Assembly: GCF_001613805.1 (NCBI RefSeq)
Contig: NZ_LPVY01000020.1
Coordinates: 124,001 to 188,000 of the forward strand
DNA from: Thalassospira lucentensis
GTDB taxonomy: Bacteria; Pseudomonadota; Alphaproteobacteria; Rhodospirillales; Thalassospiraceae
Reading direction: 5' to 3'
Length of the DNA: 64,000 nt
The notes under the pieces were generated by a model. It was not told the origin of the DNA, searched no databases, and saw only the letters and a program-made list of their open reading frames with translations. The translations under genes were made by a program, and so were the position numbers. Each line of letters opens with the position of its first letter. Positions within the stretch are counted from its first letter, which is position 1. Below, in pieces: positions 40,936 to 50,018 of this stretch.

Positions 40936-42291
40936 TCAGCCGTCCGATTTATTGCGGAATTCAGCCGGGACGATGCCGTATTTGGCAAGTTTGTCATAGA
41001 AGGTTTTGCGCGGGACACCCAGCGCATTGACCGTTGCCGTTACATGGCCGCCATGCTGACGAAGTGCCTCGCAGATCACGCCTTTTTCAAAGGCTTCGAC
41101 CTGTTGGGGCAGGGACAGGATATTTTCGATTGTCTGTGCGCTGTCACCGGCAAACGGATCAAGGCCCAGCACCCGGCGTTCAGCGGCATTGCGCAATTCG
41201 CGGACATTCCCCGGCCAGTCATGGGCCGTCAGGCGGGCGATTTCGGTGCCGTTTAGTGGCGCAAATTCCCGGCCAAACCTTCCTTGCGCCTCTTTCATGA
41301 AATGCTGGAACAGAAGGGGGATGTCATCCTTTCGATCGCGCAATGGCGGAATGTGCAGTTGCACGACATTCAGGCGATAATACAAATCTTCGCGGAATGC
41401 CCCGCGTGATGATGCCTCGCGCAGGTCAATCTTGGTCGCGGCAACCACACGCAAATCAATCGGTTGCAACTTGTTCGATCCCAATCGTTCCAGCGCGCGT
41501 TCCTGTAGCACACGCAGCAGCTTGACCTGCAGGGACAGCGGCATGCTTTCGATTTCATCCAGGAACATGGTGCCCTTGTCGGCAAATTCGAATTTGCCGA
41601 TGCGCTTGTTTTCAGCCCCGGTAAAGGCACCTGCTTCGTGGCCGAAAAGTTCGGATTCAATCAGGTTTTCTGGCATTGCCCCGCAATTTACCGCGACAAA
41701 CTGCCCGGGGCGGCCGGATGCCTCGTGCAGGGTGCGTGCAACGACTTCCTTGCCGGCACCGGTTTCACCATTGATCAGGACATGGGCATCGGTCGCGGCG
41801 ATATTGCCAATCAGCGTGCGCAGCTTTTCCATGGCGGGCGTGCGCCCGATCAGGCCCGATACTTCCTTGCTGTGGCGGGCCAGTTCAGCCTTGAGCGTCC
41901 TGTTTTCAAGAACAAGCTGCCGATGGGCCATGGCCCGGCGTGCGACATCGATGAAATGGTCCGGATCGAACGGTTTTTCGATGAAATCAAACGCGCCTTC
42001 GCGCATGGCGCGCACCGCGGTGGCAACGTCGCCATGCCCGGTGACTAGGATCACTGGCATTTCCGGTTCGATTTTACGGATCTGGGACAGCAATTCCATG
42101 CCATCCATGCGTGGCATGCGGATATCGGTAATCAGGATTCCGGGCCAGCCGCGGCGAATGCGTTCCAGCGCCGAACCGGCATCGCTGTGGCATTCGACAG
42201 GGATGTCGGCAAGCTCCAGCGTTTGCTGTGCGGCTTCCCGCACATCTTCGTCGTCATCGACAAACAGAACGCAATGGGCCGAGTTGTTCAA
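40936..42291 (-). CDS. dctD: C4-dicarboxylate response regulator DctD (sigma-54 activator)
   Basis: This is a 451-residue NtrC-type regulator. The receiver domain (residues 5-120) has the phosphoacceptor Asp in ILITDIRMPRMDG. The AAA+ domain (about 145-375) has Walker A GETGAGKE, the sigma-54 contact loop GAFTGA and Walker B MFLDEIESM. The Fis-type HTH is at the end (HVTATVNALGVPRKTFYDKLAKYGI). When phosphorylated by DctB it drives RpoN-dependent transcription of dctPQM. It follows dctB by 28 bases as an operon and lies divergently opposed to its target by a shared upstream region. Confidence 0.95.
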   Translation of the reverse strand: MNNSAHCVLFVDDDEDVREAAQQTLELADIPVECHSDAGSALERIRRGWPGILITDIRMPRMDGMELLSQIRKIEPEMPVILVTGHGDVATAVRAMREGAFDFIEKPFDPDHFIDVARRAMAHRQLVLENRTLKAELARHSKEVSGLIGRTPAMEKLRTLIGNIAATDAHVLINGETGAGKEVVARTLHEASGRPGQFVAVNCGAMPENLIESELFGHEAGAFTGAENKRIGKFEFADKGTMFLDEIESMPLSLQVKLLRVLQERALERLGSNKLQPIDLRVVAATKIDLREASSRGAFREDLYYRLNVVQLHIPPLRDRKDDIPLLFQHFMKEAQGRFGREFAPLNGTEIARLTAHDWPGNVRELRNAAERRVLGLDPFAGDSAQTIENILSLPQQVEAFEKGVICEALRQHGGHVTATVNALGVPRKTFYDKLAKYGIVPAEFRNKSDG

Positions 42292-42319
42292 ATGCCTTCC
42301 CCTTTTAATCCGTTCCGGA

Positions 42320-44359
42320 TCACGGGGCGATCATACGATGTACCAGCAGATCCGTTTCCATGCCTTCTGTTTCGGCGGTTTGGCCGGATGTTGTATCAGG
42401 CATCGGCGATGACGTCGAGGTTGATGTGCCGTCATGCCCGGTCATCTGTTCAACACATCGCAATTCAATTGTGAAACAGGCCCCGCCCGTCGGGCGGTTT
42501 TCCGCACGTATCGTGCCGCCAAAGCTGCGCATGATGCCATAACAGATCGAAAGCCCAAGCCCAAGCCCGTCGCCAAACGGCTTGGTGGTGAAGAAGGGAT
42601 CGAACAGTTTGGGCAGGTTTTCGGGCAGGATACCGGGGCCGTTATCGGTAATCGCGACCAGAACGCGGCCATCCTTTTCTTCCAGCATAATGCTGATCTG
42701 CGGGAATTCCTCATCGCGGCAGGCATCGGCTGCGTTGCTCAGAATATTGAGGAAAACCTGTTCGAGCTGGTTTTCCTCGGCGGTCACCAGTGCGATGTTT
42801 TCAGCTGCCTGATACCGGATATCGGCCAGTCCGGCCCGCCCGGTTTCGCGCAAAAGGTCAATCGCCTTTTCCAGTGGACCGGCAAGGGCAACGGGGTGCG
42901 TGTCGTGTTTGGGGCGGCGGGCAAAAGTTTTCAGATGGTTGGTGATCCGGCCCATGCGTTCGGTCAGTTCGGAAATCCGGCCCAGATTGCGACTGGCGGT
43001 TTCATCATTGCCGCGCGCAATGAATTTCAACGCATTTTCGGCATAGCTTCGAATGGCGGTCAGGGGTTGGTTGATTTCATGCGCGATGCCTGCCGACATC
43101 TGGCCAAGGGCGGCAAGCTTGCCTGCCTGTACCAGTTCTGCCTGTGCGGTACGCAGGGCATCCTCGGTGCGGCGGCGTTCGCTGATTTCCTCGGCAAGGC
43201 GCAGGTTGGTGCTCATGAGGTCGGCGGTGCGAAGCCGTACCTGACGTTCCAGTTCGCGTTGCGACCAGTCACGAATTTCGATTTGTTCAAGCATCGCGCG
43301 GCGGCGTTGCAGCAGAACAAATATCGTTCCCATGATGATGATATGCATCGCCCCGCCAATGAAACCGGCGGTCAGGATCGACTGATCCAGAACCGCCTTG
43401 TCGGTCAGCAGGTAAATGTTCCAGCCCTGTTTGGGCAGGGGGCTTCGGATTACCAGATAGGGTTTGGCATCTTTTGGGGCTTTTTCCGTGGCTTCCGTCT
43501 CTGCATTTGTGGTGGCGGGCTGGCCTGATTGCAGGGCTTCGGGCGTTATGATCTGTGCCGGGGCAAGGGACAGGATGCCGATCCCGTCATTGCCGGGCCA
43601 TTCGCCCTGGTGAACCGGCATCGGGTCCAGGGGATATTCACCGTATTTGCGCGACAGCATTAATTCCGGGCGGTCTTCCGGGGAGATGCCAATCAGATCG
43701 CGGAACCGCCATTCGGGGCGGGATGTAATGATGACAATGCCGTTTTCATCGGTCACCAGAACGTTTTCATTCCCACGCGCCCAGCGTTGCACCAGCGTTT
43801 CCAGATGGGTTTTCACCACCATTACACCTTCGAATTCCGTGCCGTTCGGGCGCACCGGATGCGATATGTAATAGCCCGGCACATTTGACGTGATGCCAAA
43901 TGCAAAATAGTGACCGGTCAGTCCGGCTTCGGCCTGTTTGAAATAGGGGCGAAACGCGAAATTACGCCCGACAAAGGATGCGTCGCTGTTCCAGTTGCTG
44001 GCCGCAATTGTCGTCCCGTTACGATCCATGAAATAGATGTCGGATGCACCGCTGTCGGCGGCGAGTTTTTCCAGATAGACATTGACCTCGGCCGCGTCTG
44101 ACGGGCTGGAATGCAGGGCAAGATCGATGATGCGTTTGTCACTGGCAAGCGTGATCGGAAGATATTCGTGTTCCTTGATCGCGCCCTGAAGGTTGGAACG
44201 GTAAAGTTCCAGCTTGTTGCGGCCGTCCTCGGTGATTTCGACAAGACGGGTTTCGCGCCACAGTTCCGTGGTCAGCCAGACGGTAACAGGCAGCAATATC
44301 AGCATGCCGGCCAAAACCAGCCGCGCACTTCGCTTTGCGGATATTGATGTCTTGAGCAT
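42320..44359 (-). CDS. dctB: C4-dicarboxylate sensor histidine kinase DctB
   Basis: This is a 679-residue membrane kinase. A first helix (about 14-32), a periplasmic PDC/dCache sensor (about 40-345) and a second helix (about 350-370) precede a coiled-coil linker (about 385-430), the His box AGIAHEINQPLTAIRSYAENA and the HATPase domain (DNGPGILPENLPKLFDPFFTTKPFGDGLGLGLSICYGI). It senses external succinate, fumarate or malate and phosphorylates DctD. It is longer than typical DctB (about 600 residues) for two reasons: an Ala/Thr/Glu insert in the sensor domain around residue 275-295, and a Ser/Thr-rich tail of about 40 residues. It is the first gene of dctBD. A weak CCAAT/ATTGG dyad sits upstream at 44388-44412. 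Confidence 0.95.
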   Translation of the reverse strand: MLKTSISAKRSARLVLAGMLILLPVTVWLTTELWRETRLVEITEDGRNKLELYRSNLQGAIKEHEYLPITLASDKRIIDLALHSSPSDAAEVNVYLEKLAADSGASDIYFMDRNGTTIAASNWNSDASFVGRNFAFRPYFKQAEAGLTGHYFAFGITSNVPGYYISHPVRPNGTEFEGVMVVKTHLETLVQRWARGNENVLVTDENGIVIITSRPEWRFRDLIGISPEDRPELMLSRKYGEYPLDPMPVHQGEWPGNDGIGILSLAPAQIITPEALQSGQPATTNAETEATEKAPKDAKPYLVIRSPLPKQGWNIYLLTDKAVLDQSILTAGFIGGAMHIIIMGTIFVLLQRRRAMLEQIEIRDWSQRELERQVRLRTADLMSTNLRLAEEISERRRTEDALRTAQAELVQAGKLAALGQMSAGIAHEINQPLTAIRSYAENALKFIARGNDETASRNLGRISELTERMGRITNHLKTFARRPKHDTHPVALAGPLEKAIDLLRETGRAGLADIRYQAAENIALVTAEENQLEQVFLNILSNAADACRDEEFPQISIMLEEKDGRVLVAITDNGPGILPENLPKLFDPFFTTKPFGDGLGLGLSICYGIMRSFGGTIRAENRPTGGACFTIELRCVEQMTGHDGTSTSTSSPMPDTTSGQTAETEGMETDLLVHRMIAP

Positions 44360-44564
44360 TTCCCGTCGGACCGTTTTTCAGATTATGCCAATGTATTATG
44401 ATGACATATTGGTAACAAAGCATAGCCGAAAAAGGCTGCGCGCGTCAGGTGCTTGATAAAAGTGCGGACTGTCTGTACCAATCAGAAAGTGACTGGCGCC
44501 CGCGTTGACCCAGCACTTCCTGCCTGCACGGGAAATCAATAGTCCGACAAGGATGCGACCCTGA

Positions 44565-45560
44565 ATGACCGATGATGATGCACACCTGATCTGGGTTCTG
44601 GCCGATGATCGCGCCGGAAACGTCAATCAGGCCGTCGGCGTGGCAGAAGCACTGGCACAGCCCTTCAAGCGGATCGATATCGGTTATACCAATCTGGCGC
44701 GCCTGCCCAATGTTATCCGCCGCGCCAGCCTTTTGGGGGTGGATATCGCGTCGCGTGCGCGCCTTGTCGCGCCCTGGCCCGATCTGGTGATTGCCGCAGG
44801 GCGGCGGACCGCACCGATTGCGCGCTGGATCAAAAAGCAAAGCAACGGCCATACACGGATTTGCCAGATCATGCGTCCGGACGGAGGCGAGGGGGCGTTT
44901 GACCTGATTGCCGTTCCTGCCCATGACCGGATGGCGGCACGTGACAATGTTCTGGAAATTCCCGGCGCCCCGCACCGCGTGACCGAAACGCGCCTTCTGA
45001 TCGAAGCCGATACCTGGCGCCCGCATTTCAAGGGACTGCCAAAGCCACATATCGCCCTGATCATTGGCGGCAGCACCAAGGCCACGGTTTTCACAGCCAG
45101 CATGGCGCGTGAACTGGCCGGGCGGGCGATTGAGGCCACAAAGGCGATAGATGGCAGCCTGCTTGTCACGACGAGCCGCCGCACCGGGCAGGAAAACGAG
45201 GCAATCATTGCAGAAATGCTGAGCGCATCTGGCGTGCCCTATCACCTGCATGACTGGAACGCGAAGGCGGAAAATCCGTATTTCGGCTATCTGGCGTTGG
45301 CAGATATCCTGATTGTTACGGGTGACTCGGTTTCAATGTGTTGCGAGGCCGCCGCCGCACCGGGCGGGGTTTATATCTATGCCCCTGACGGTATCGCAAA
45401 CCCGCGCCATCAGCTTTTGCATCAGGCATTGTATGACGGTGATTATGCCAGGCCGTTGTTGCCAAATACCGAAATCGTACCGTTCAAACATCCGTCCCTG
45501 CAACCGGCCCGCATGGTGGCACAGCGCTGCCTTGAATTGCTGAGCGCGCCGGTTTCTTAA
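44565..45560 (+). CDS. ELM1/GtrOC1-family protein
   Basis: This is a 331-residue protein of the mitochondrial-fission ELM1 family (DUF1022), found in alphaproteobacteria and plant mitochondria. It begins with IWVLADDRAGNVNQAVGVAEAL, the family's N-terminal signature, and has the central IALIIGGSTKATVF and the C-terminal VTGDSVSMCCEAAAAPGGVYIYAP, which resembles a glycosyltransferase-B nucleotide-sugar site. Plant ELM1 recruits fission factors; the bacterial role is unknown and may be sugar transfer. It is alone on this strand and converges on a LysR gene. Confidence 0.88.
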   Translation: MTDDDAHLIWVLADDRAGNVNQAVGVAEALAQPFKRIDIGYTNLARLPNVIRRASLLGVDIASRARLVAPWPDLVIAAGRRTAPIARWIKKQSNGHTRICQIMRPDGGEGAFDLIAVPAHDRMAARDNVLEIPGAPHRVTETRLLIEADTWRPHFKGLPKPHIALIIGGSTKATVFTASMARELAGRAIEATKAIDGSLLVTTSRRTGQENEAIIAEMLSASGVPYHLHDWNAKAENPYFGYLALADILIVTGDSVSMCCEAAAAPGGVYIYAPDGIANPRHQLLHQALYDGDYARPLLPNTEIVPFKHPSLQPARMVAQRCLELLSAPVS

Positions 45561-45573
45561 GCCGCTTTAATTG

Positions 45574-46497
45574 TTACGGAATTCGGATGCCGTTTCCGTA
45601 CGGGTCGATATGATTAACCAGAAAATCGATGAAGGCCCGGATGCGCGCGGCAAGATGTTCATGCCCGGCAAAGATCGCATGGATCAGCTGTTCTTCATTC
45701 GGGTTCCAGTCCGGCAGGATTTCAACCAGCGTTCCGGCCTTGAGGTCGCCCTGGACATGGAACCGGCCAAGCCGCGCCATGCCCAGCCCCGAAAGACAAA
45801 GGCGGCGCATGGCCGAGCCACTGTCGCACTGGAAATTTCCGGTGATCGTCCGGCCAATCCGTTCTCCGGTTTCGGGGTTGATGAATGGCCATTCACTCAT
45901 CGGGATCGGAAAGTTAAATCGCAGGCAGTTATGATCCACGAGATCATCCGGGTGGCGGGGCAGGCCGCGTTTGGCAATATATTCCGGTGATGCCACGATG
46001 GTGCGGCTGCTTTCGACTAGTTTGCGGGCCTTTAGTGATGAGTCGGGCAATGATCCGGACCGGATGGCGATATCGGCCCGTTCTTCAAGCAAATCAATGA
46101 TCCCGTCGGTCAGGGAAAAATCCAGTTCGACCTCGGGATAGCGTTCGAGAAAGGCCGGGATCAGCGGCTGAACATACATCACGCCAAACGCGATGGAGGC
46201 ATTGACGCGCAACCGGCCACGCGGGGCGGCCTTGCCGCCGCTTGCGACCGCACGTTCGGCATCGTCAATTTCATCAAGGACACGCTGGGCGCGGACCAGA
46301 TACATTTCGCCTTCGGGAGTTAACTGCAATCCGCGTGTGGATCGCACCAGAAGTCGGGTCGCCAGCCGGTCTTCGATCCGTGTCACCAGCTTGCTGACAG
46401 CCGATGGTGACAGATGCAGTTTTCGCCCGGCTTCGGAAAAGCTTCTGAGTTCCGCAACCCGGATGAAGACTTCCATTTCCCCTGCGCGATTATCCAA
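45574..46497 (-). CDS. LysR-family transcriptional regulator (TTG start)
   Basis: This is a 307-residue LysR regulator. The start is TTG at 46497, because the subfamily begins MDNRAGEMEVFIRVAEL and CGGAGG lies just upstream of that codon; the nearest in-frame ATG upstream is 30 codons away in non-conserved sequence. The HTH (RSFSEAGRKLHLSPSAVSKLVTRIEDRLATRLLVRSTRGLQLT) and substrate domain are complete. A 17-base palindrome sits in front of the start (46511-46527). It is divergent from an MFS exporter, the probable target. Confidence 0.87.
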   Translation of the reverse strand: MDNRAGEMEVFIRVAELRSFSEAGRKLHLSPSAVSKLVTRIEDRLATRLLVRSTRGLQLTPEGEMYLVRAQRVLDEIDDAERAVASGGKAAPRGRLRVNASIAFGVMYVQPLIPAFLERYPEVELDFSLTDGIIDLLEERADIAIRSGSLPDSSLKARKLVESSRTIVASPEYIAKRGLPRHPDDLVDHNCLRFNFPIPMSEWPFINPETGERIGRTITGNFQCDSGSAMRRLCLSGLGMARLGRFHVQGDLKAGTLVEILPDWNPNEEQLIHAIFAGHEHLAARIRAFIDFLVNHIDPYGNGIRIP

Positions 46498-46510
46498 CTG
46501 AGCCTCCGGC

Positions 46511-46527
46511 TTTGAATTCAATTCAAA
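46511..46527. promoter_or_regulatory. 17-bp perfect palindrome TTTGAATT-C-AATTCAAA, LysR operator candidate
   Basis: It is symmetrical around the C at 46519 and lies 14 bases upstream of the LysR TTG start, in the 160-base divergent gap with the MFS gene. This is a suitable position for LysR autorepression and activation of the exporter. Confidence 0.6.
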
Positions 46528-46657
46528 AGCATTTGTCGCGCAATCCGGATTATCGTGCAAGCATTCCATCGGCATAGTGGGCGGCAATGAAGGGGGCTGG
46601 ATGCCCCACCAACCATTTGTGCCCGCAGTCGCATGGCGCGCGGGACGGAGAATTGAA

Positions 46658-47839
46658 ATGCCGCTTGCTTTATTTGCGTTGACGATCGCGGCCTATGCGA
46701 TCGGCACGACGGAGTTTGTCGTCGTCGGCCTTTTGCCGACCGTGGCAAACGATCTTTCGGTGACCCTGCCGATGGCCGGGTTGATTGTCAGTGTTTATGC
46801 CCTTGGCGTCACATTCGGTGCGCCGGTTTTAACCGCCCTGACCGGGCGGATGCATCGCAAGACCCTGATGCTGGGTTTGATGGCTTTGTTTGTGGTTGGC
46901 AACAGTGCCGCCGCCCTTAGCCCCACCTATGAAATGCTTCTGGTTGCGCGGGTGATTTCGGCCTTTGCGCATGGTGTGTTTTTCTCGATCGGGGCGACGA
47001 TTGCCGCCGATCTGGTGCCGGAAAACCGCCGGGCATCGGCGATTGCAATGATGTTCATGGGGCTGACGGTTGCGATTGTAACCGGCGTGCCGCTGGGAAC
47101 TTTCATCGGTCAGATGCTGGGATGGCGTGCGACTTTTTGGGGTGTTTCGCTTCTTGGCGTGATTGCCTTTGCCGGGATTGCGGCTTTGCTGCCCTCGAAC
47201 CTCAGCCGGGCGGAGCCCGCACGCCTGGTTGATCAGGTCCGCGTGCTCGGCAGTGGGCGGTTGTTGATCGTGTTTGGCATGACCGCGTTTGGTTATGGCG
47301 GCACGTTCGTCACCTTTACCTATCTGTCTGCCGTGCTGCAGGACATTACGGGTTTCAGTGAATCCAGTGTCAGTCTGATCCTTGTGTTCTATGGGCTTGC
47401 GATTGCGGTTGGCAACCTTGCCGGTGGGCGTGTTGCGGATCGGAACCCGGTCCGTGCACTGACCATCCTGTTTGCCTTGCAGGCCGTCACACTTGTGATC
47501 TTTACCTTTACCGCCGTGTCGCCGGTCCTTGCGGTTATCACGCTGGCGGCCCTTGGTTTCCTGCAGTTTGCCAATGTGCCGGGGCTTCAGCTTTATGTCG
47601 TGCAACTGGCAAAGCTGCACCGTCCGGGCGGGGTGGATGTCGCATCCGCGCTGAATATCGCGGCCTTTAACCTTGGTATTGCGATCGGGGCGTGGGTTGG
47701 CGGGATTGTTGTTTCCTCGTCGCTTGGTCTGTCGGCAACGCCGTGGGTTGCGGCCCTTCTGGTCGCGTTTGCGGTTGGTCTGACCATGATCAGCGGTGTG
47801 CTTGATCGCCGGTCCGATAACGTCCTTCAGACCGCATAA
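46658..47839 (+). CDS. MFS exporter of the DHA1 (AraJ/arabinose efflux) type
   Basis: This is a 393-residue 12-helix major facilitator. Helix 1 reads ALFALTIAAYAIGTTEFVVVGLLPTVANDL, a pattern specific to the DHA1 AraJ/SotB group; the motif A loop RMHRKTLMLGL and the antiporter motif of helix 5 (GVPLGTFIGQMLGWRATFW) are visible. It exports sugars, purines or drugs. The start was set at ATG 46658 behind GGAG; the longer frame adds 27 residues from the LysR gap. It is divergent from LysR. Confidence 0.9.
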   Translation: MPLALFALTIAAYAIGTTEFVVVGLLPTVANDLSVTLPMAGLIVSVYALGVTFGAPVLTALTGRMHRKTLMLGLMALFVVGNSAAALSPTYEMLLVARVISAFAHGVFFSIGATIAADLVPENRRASAIAMMFMGLTVAIVTGVPLGTFIGQMLGWRATFWGVSLLGVIAFAGIAALLPSNLSRAEPARLVDQVRVLGSGRLLIVFGMTAFGYGGTFVTFTYLSAVLQDITGFSESSVSLILVFYGLAIAVGNLAGGRVADRNPVRALTILFALQAVTLVIFTFTAVSPVLAVITLAALGFLQFANVPGLQLYVVQLAKLHRPGGVDVASALNIAAFNLGIAIGAWVGGIVVSSSLGLSATPWVAALLVAFAVGLTMISGVLDRRSDNVLQTA

Positions 47840-47956
47840 CCGATATCGGGGTTGCCACGTCCCGTGCACCGGATGTGGCACCCTTTGCCGGAAAGGCTTG
47901 TTTTAATGGTCTTTCTGGCGTTTTCTGATTGTTCGCCCCACAAAACCGGTTTTGAT

Positions 47957-48892
47957 ATGTCCATTTCGACTGCGCTGCCTGCTGCCGTTCCTGAACATTT
48001 CCCCCGCCAGATTGCGGTTCTGATCCTTGTTGTTGTTGCCTGTTCCTTTGCCGGGAACCATGTAGCGGCAAGGCTGGCGTTTGAAAACGGTACTGGGTTG
48101 CTTCTGGCGATCCTGTGCCGGTCGGGTGTGGCATTGGCGATCCTGATTACACTTGTGATCTGGCAACGCCAGACGATCCGGCTGCCGGCCGGGACGCGCA
48201 AATGGCAATTGCTGCTGGGGCTTCTGGTCACGATCCAAAGCCTGTGCCTGTATTCGGCGGTGGCGCGCATTCCGGTCGCACTTGCGCTTCTGACGGCCAA
48301 CAGTTTCCCGATCATTCTGGCGTTGCTGACCTGGGCATTGGGCGGCGAACGGCCGACCCTGAAATCGGCAGCCCTGATGCTGTTCATCCTGTCGGGGCTT
48401 GTTTTAGCACTTGATGTGCCAGGTGTTCTGGCGATGGATGGTGATGTTGGTGCGAACTGGTGGCAGGGGATTGGTTTTGCGCTGGGGGCGGCAACGTCCT
48501 TTGCTGTCGCCCTTTGGGTGACCGATCACAAATTATCGGCATTGCGCGGATCGGTGCGCAGCATGTTCACCATGGTGATCGTGTTTGCATCGATGATCAT
48601 TGCCGGTTTTGCCGAACTGGTGCCGGGCGGAATGGCATTGCCATCCGCAACACCGGGCTGGTTCGGGCTTGGTGCATTGGTACTGCTGTATGGTGGTGCC
48701 TTTTCCGTCCTGTTCATTTCGGTGCCGCGGCTGAATATGGCGCGCAATGCGCCGGTGATGAATATGGAACCGATTGCCACCCTGCTGTTTGGCTGGGTGG
48801 TGCTGGAACAGATGATCAGCCCGGCCCAGATGCTGGGCGGGTTGGTCGTGATTACCGGGATTGTCATCCTGACGGTGCGCAAATCGGCCTGA
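47957..48892 (+). CDS. EamA/DMT-family transporter
   Basis: This is a 311-residue protein with about ten helices and two EamA repeats, most likely an exporter of a small metabolite or amino-acid derivative. The N-terminus reads VLILVVVACSFAGNHVAARLAFENGTG and the C-terminal MEPIATLLFGWVVLEQMISPAQMLGGLVVITGI. ATG 47957 gives a typical short N-terminus, but ATG 47906 behind GAAAGG is also possible and would add 17 residues. A 14-base perfect palindrome CAAAACCGGTTTTG (47941-47954) lies directly upstream of the chosen start. It follows the MFS gene in the same direction, so co-transcription is possible. Confidence 0.85.
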   Translation: MSISTALPAAVPEHFPRQIAVLILVVVACSFAGNHVAARLAFENGTGLLLAILCRSGVALAILITLVIWQRQTIRLPAGTRKWQLLLGLLVTIQSLCLYSAVARIPVALALLTANSFPIILALLTWALGGERPTLKSAALMLFILSGLVLALDVPGVLAMDGDVGANWWQGIGFALGAATSFAVALWVTDHKLSALRGSVRSMFTMVIVFASMIIAGFAELVPGGMALPSATPGWFGLGALVLLYGGAFSVLFISVPRLNMARNAPVMNMEPIATLLFGWVVLEQMISPAQMLGGLVVITGIVILTVRKSA

Positions 48893-48968
48893 GTGCCGGA
48901 ATTATCGGAACCTTCGGGTTTGGCAGCCGTTGCGAAGACAGTCGCGACATTTCCAATGAGGAATTCAG

Positions 48969-49793
48969 ATGTTTGATGTATCTGCAAATGGTGCGGTGAT
49001 TCCCGCCCTTGGCTTTGGCACGTTTCGCATGCCCGAAGCCGAAGTTCTGCGTATCGTTCCGAAGGCCATCAAAACCGGCTTTCGCCATATCGATACCGCC
49101 CAGATTTACGACAACGAAGCCGCCGTCGGGCAGGCGATCCTTGATAGCGGCGTTCCGCGCAAGGACATCTTCCTGACCACCAAGGTCTGGGTCAGCAATT
49201 ACGGGCATGATGCCTTTAGCAAGTCGGTCGATGAAAGCCTTGAAAAGCTTAAAACCGATTATGTCGATCTGCTGCTTTTGCATTGGCCAAACAAGGATGT
49301 GTCGCTTGCCGATCAGATCGGTGCGCTTAACGAGGTGCACAAGGCAGGCAAGGTGCGCCATATCGGGGTTAGCAATTTCAACATTGCCCTGATGGACGAG
49401 GCCGCCGCCCTGTCGGATGCGCCGCTTGTGACCAATCAGGTCGAATATCATCCGTTCATCGATCAGACCAAGGTCATGGATGGCGCGCGCAAGCATGGCA
49501 TGGCGCTGACCGCCTATTATGCGATGGCCGATGGCAAGGTGCTGGAGAATGAGCAGCTTGGCGAGATCGCCAAGTCGCATGACAGGTCAGTTGCACAGGT
49601 GGTTCTGCGCTGGCTGTTGCAGCAGAATGACGTCATCGCCCTTTCGAAAACCGCAACCGAAAGCCGGGTCGCGGAAAACTTCGATATCTTTGATTTCGAA
49701 CTCAGCGGCGAGGAAATGCAGGCCATTCATGGTCTGGCCGATAAAAACGGCCGGATCGTCAGCCCAGACGGGCTGGCTCCTGATTGGGACTGA
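48969..49793 (+). CDS. Aldo/keto reductase (2,5-diketo-D-gluconate reductase-like)
   Basis: This is a 274-residue (alpha/beta)8 NADPH-dependent oxidoreductase. The catalytic Asp-Tyr-Lys-His set is visible in RHIDTAQIYDNE (Asp, Tyr), TTKVWVSNYG (Lys) and LLLLHWPNKD (His). The C-terminal cofactor segment ALSKTATESRVAENFDIFDFELS fits the family, with a threonine-alanine in place of a common S-V-T. Ribosome site GAGGAATTCAG. It reduces aldehydes or keto-sugars; DkgB/YafB proteins are closest by pattern. A decayed, frameshifted copy of its 3' end lies 800 bases downstream. Confidence 0.9.
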   Translation: MFDVSANGAVIPALGFGTFRMPEAEVLRIVPKAIKTGFRHIDTAQIYDNEAAVGQAILDSGVPRKDIFLTTKVWVSNYGHDAFSKSVDESLEKLKTDYVDLLLLHWPNKDVSLADQIGALNEVHKAGKVRHIGVSNFNIALMDEAAALSDAPLVTNQVEYHPFIDQTKVMDGARKHGMALTAYYAMADGKVLENEQLGEIAKSHDRSVAQVVLRWLLQQNDVIALSKTATESRVAENFDIFDFELSGEEMQAIHGLADKNGRIVSPDGLAPDWD

Positions 49794-49983
49794 TCCTGCT
49801 GTGAGGGAACAACAAGACCGGCGAAGCTGATTTACTTGGTTAAGATATTGAGAAATATATCTTTTATATCGAGGTGAATTTTCGCTGGGAACTTTTTCCG
49901 GTTTTCTGGAAAATTGTTCTTGATTTGTTCTTTTTGTTGTGGCATAAAGATAAAGTCAACAGGACAAATGGGTCCGGAGACAA

Positions 49984-50018
49984 AACCCGCAAAGCGTGCT
50001 TCGCTTTTGCGGGTTTTT
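49984..50018 (+). terminator. Strong rho-independent terminator in intergenic region
   Basis: AACCCGCAAAGCG (49984-49996) pairs with CGCTTTTGCGGGTT (50002-50014) with one bulge, and TTTTTT follows on the plus strand. A promoter-like TTGATT / CATAAA pair with 17-base spacing lies about 30-60 bases upstream (around 49920-49945). The transcript between would be short, so a small RNA is possible. Confidence 0.7.

Noticed and set aside
42434-43528. 364-codon plus-strand frame
   Set aside because: Antisense to the well-supported dctB gene.
46829-47881. 350-codon minus-strand frame
   Set aside because: Antisense to the MFS exporter; very high Arg/His/Gly/Gln content typical of a shadow frame.
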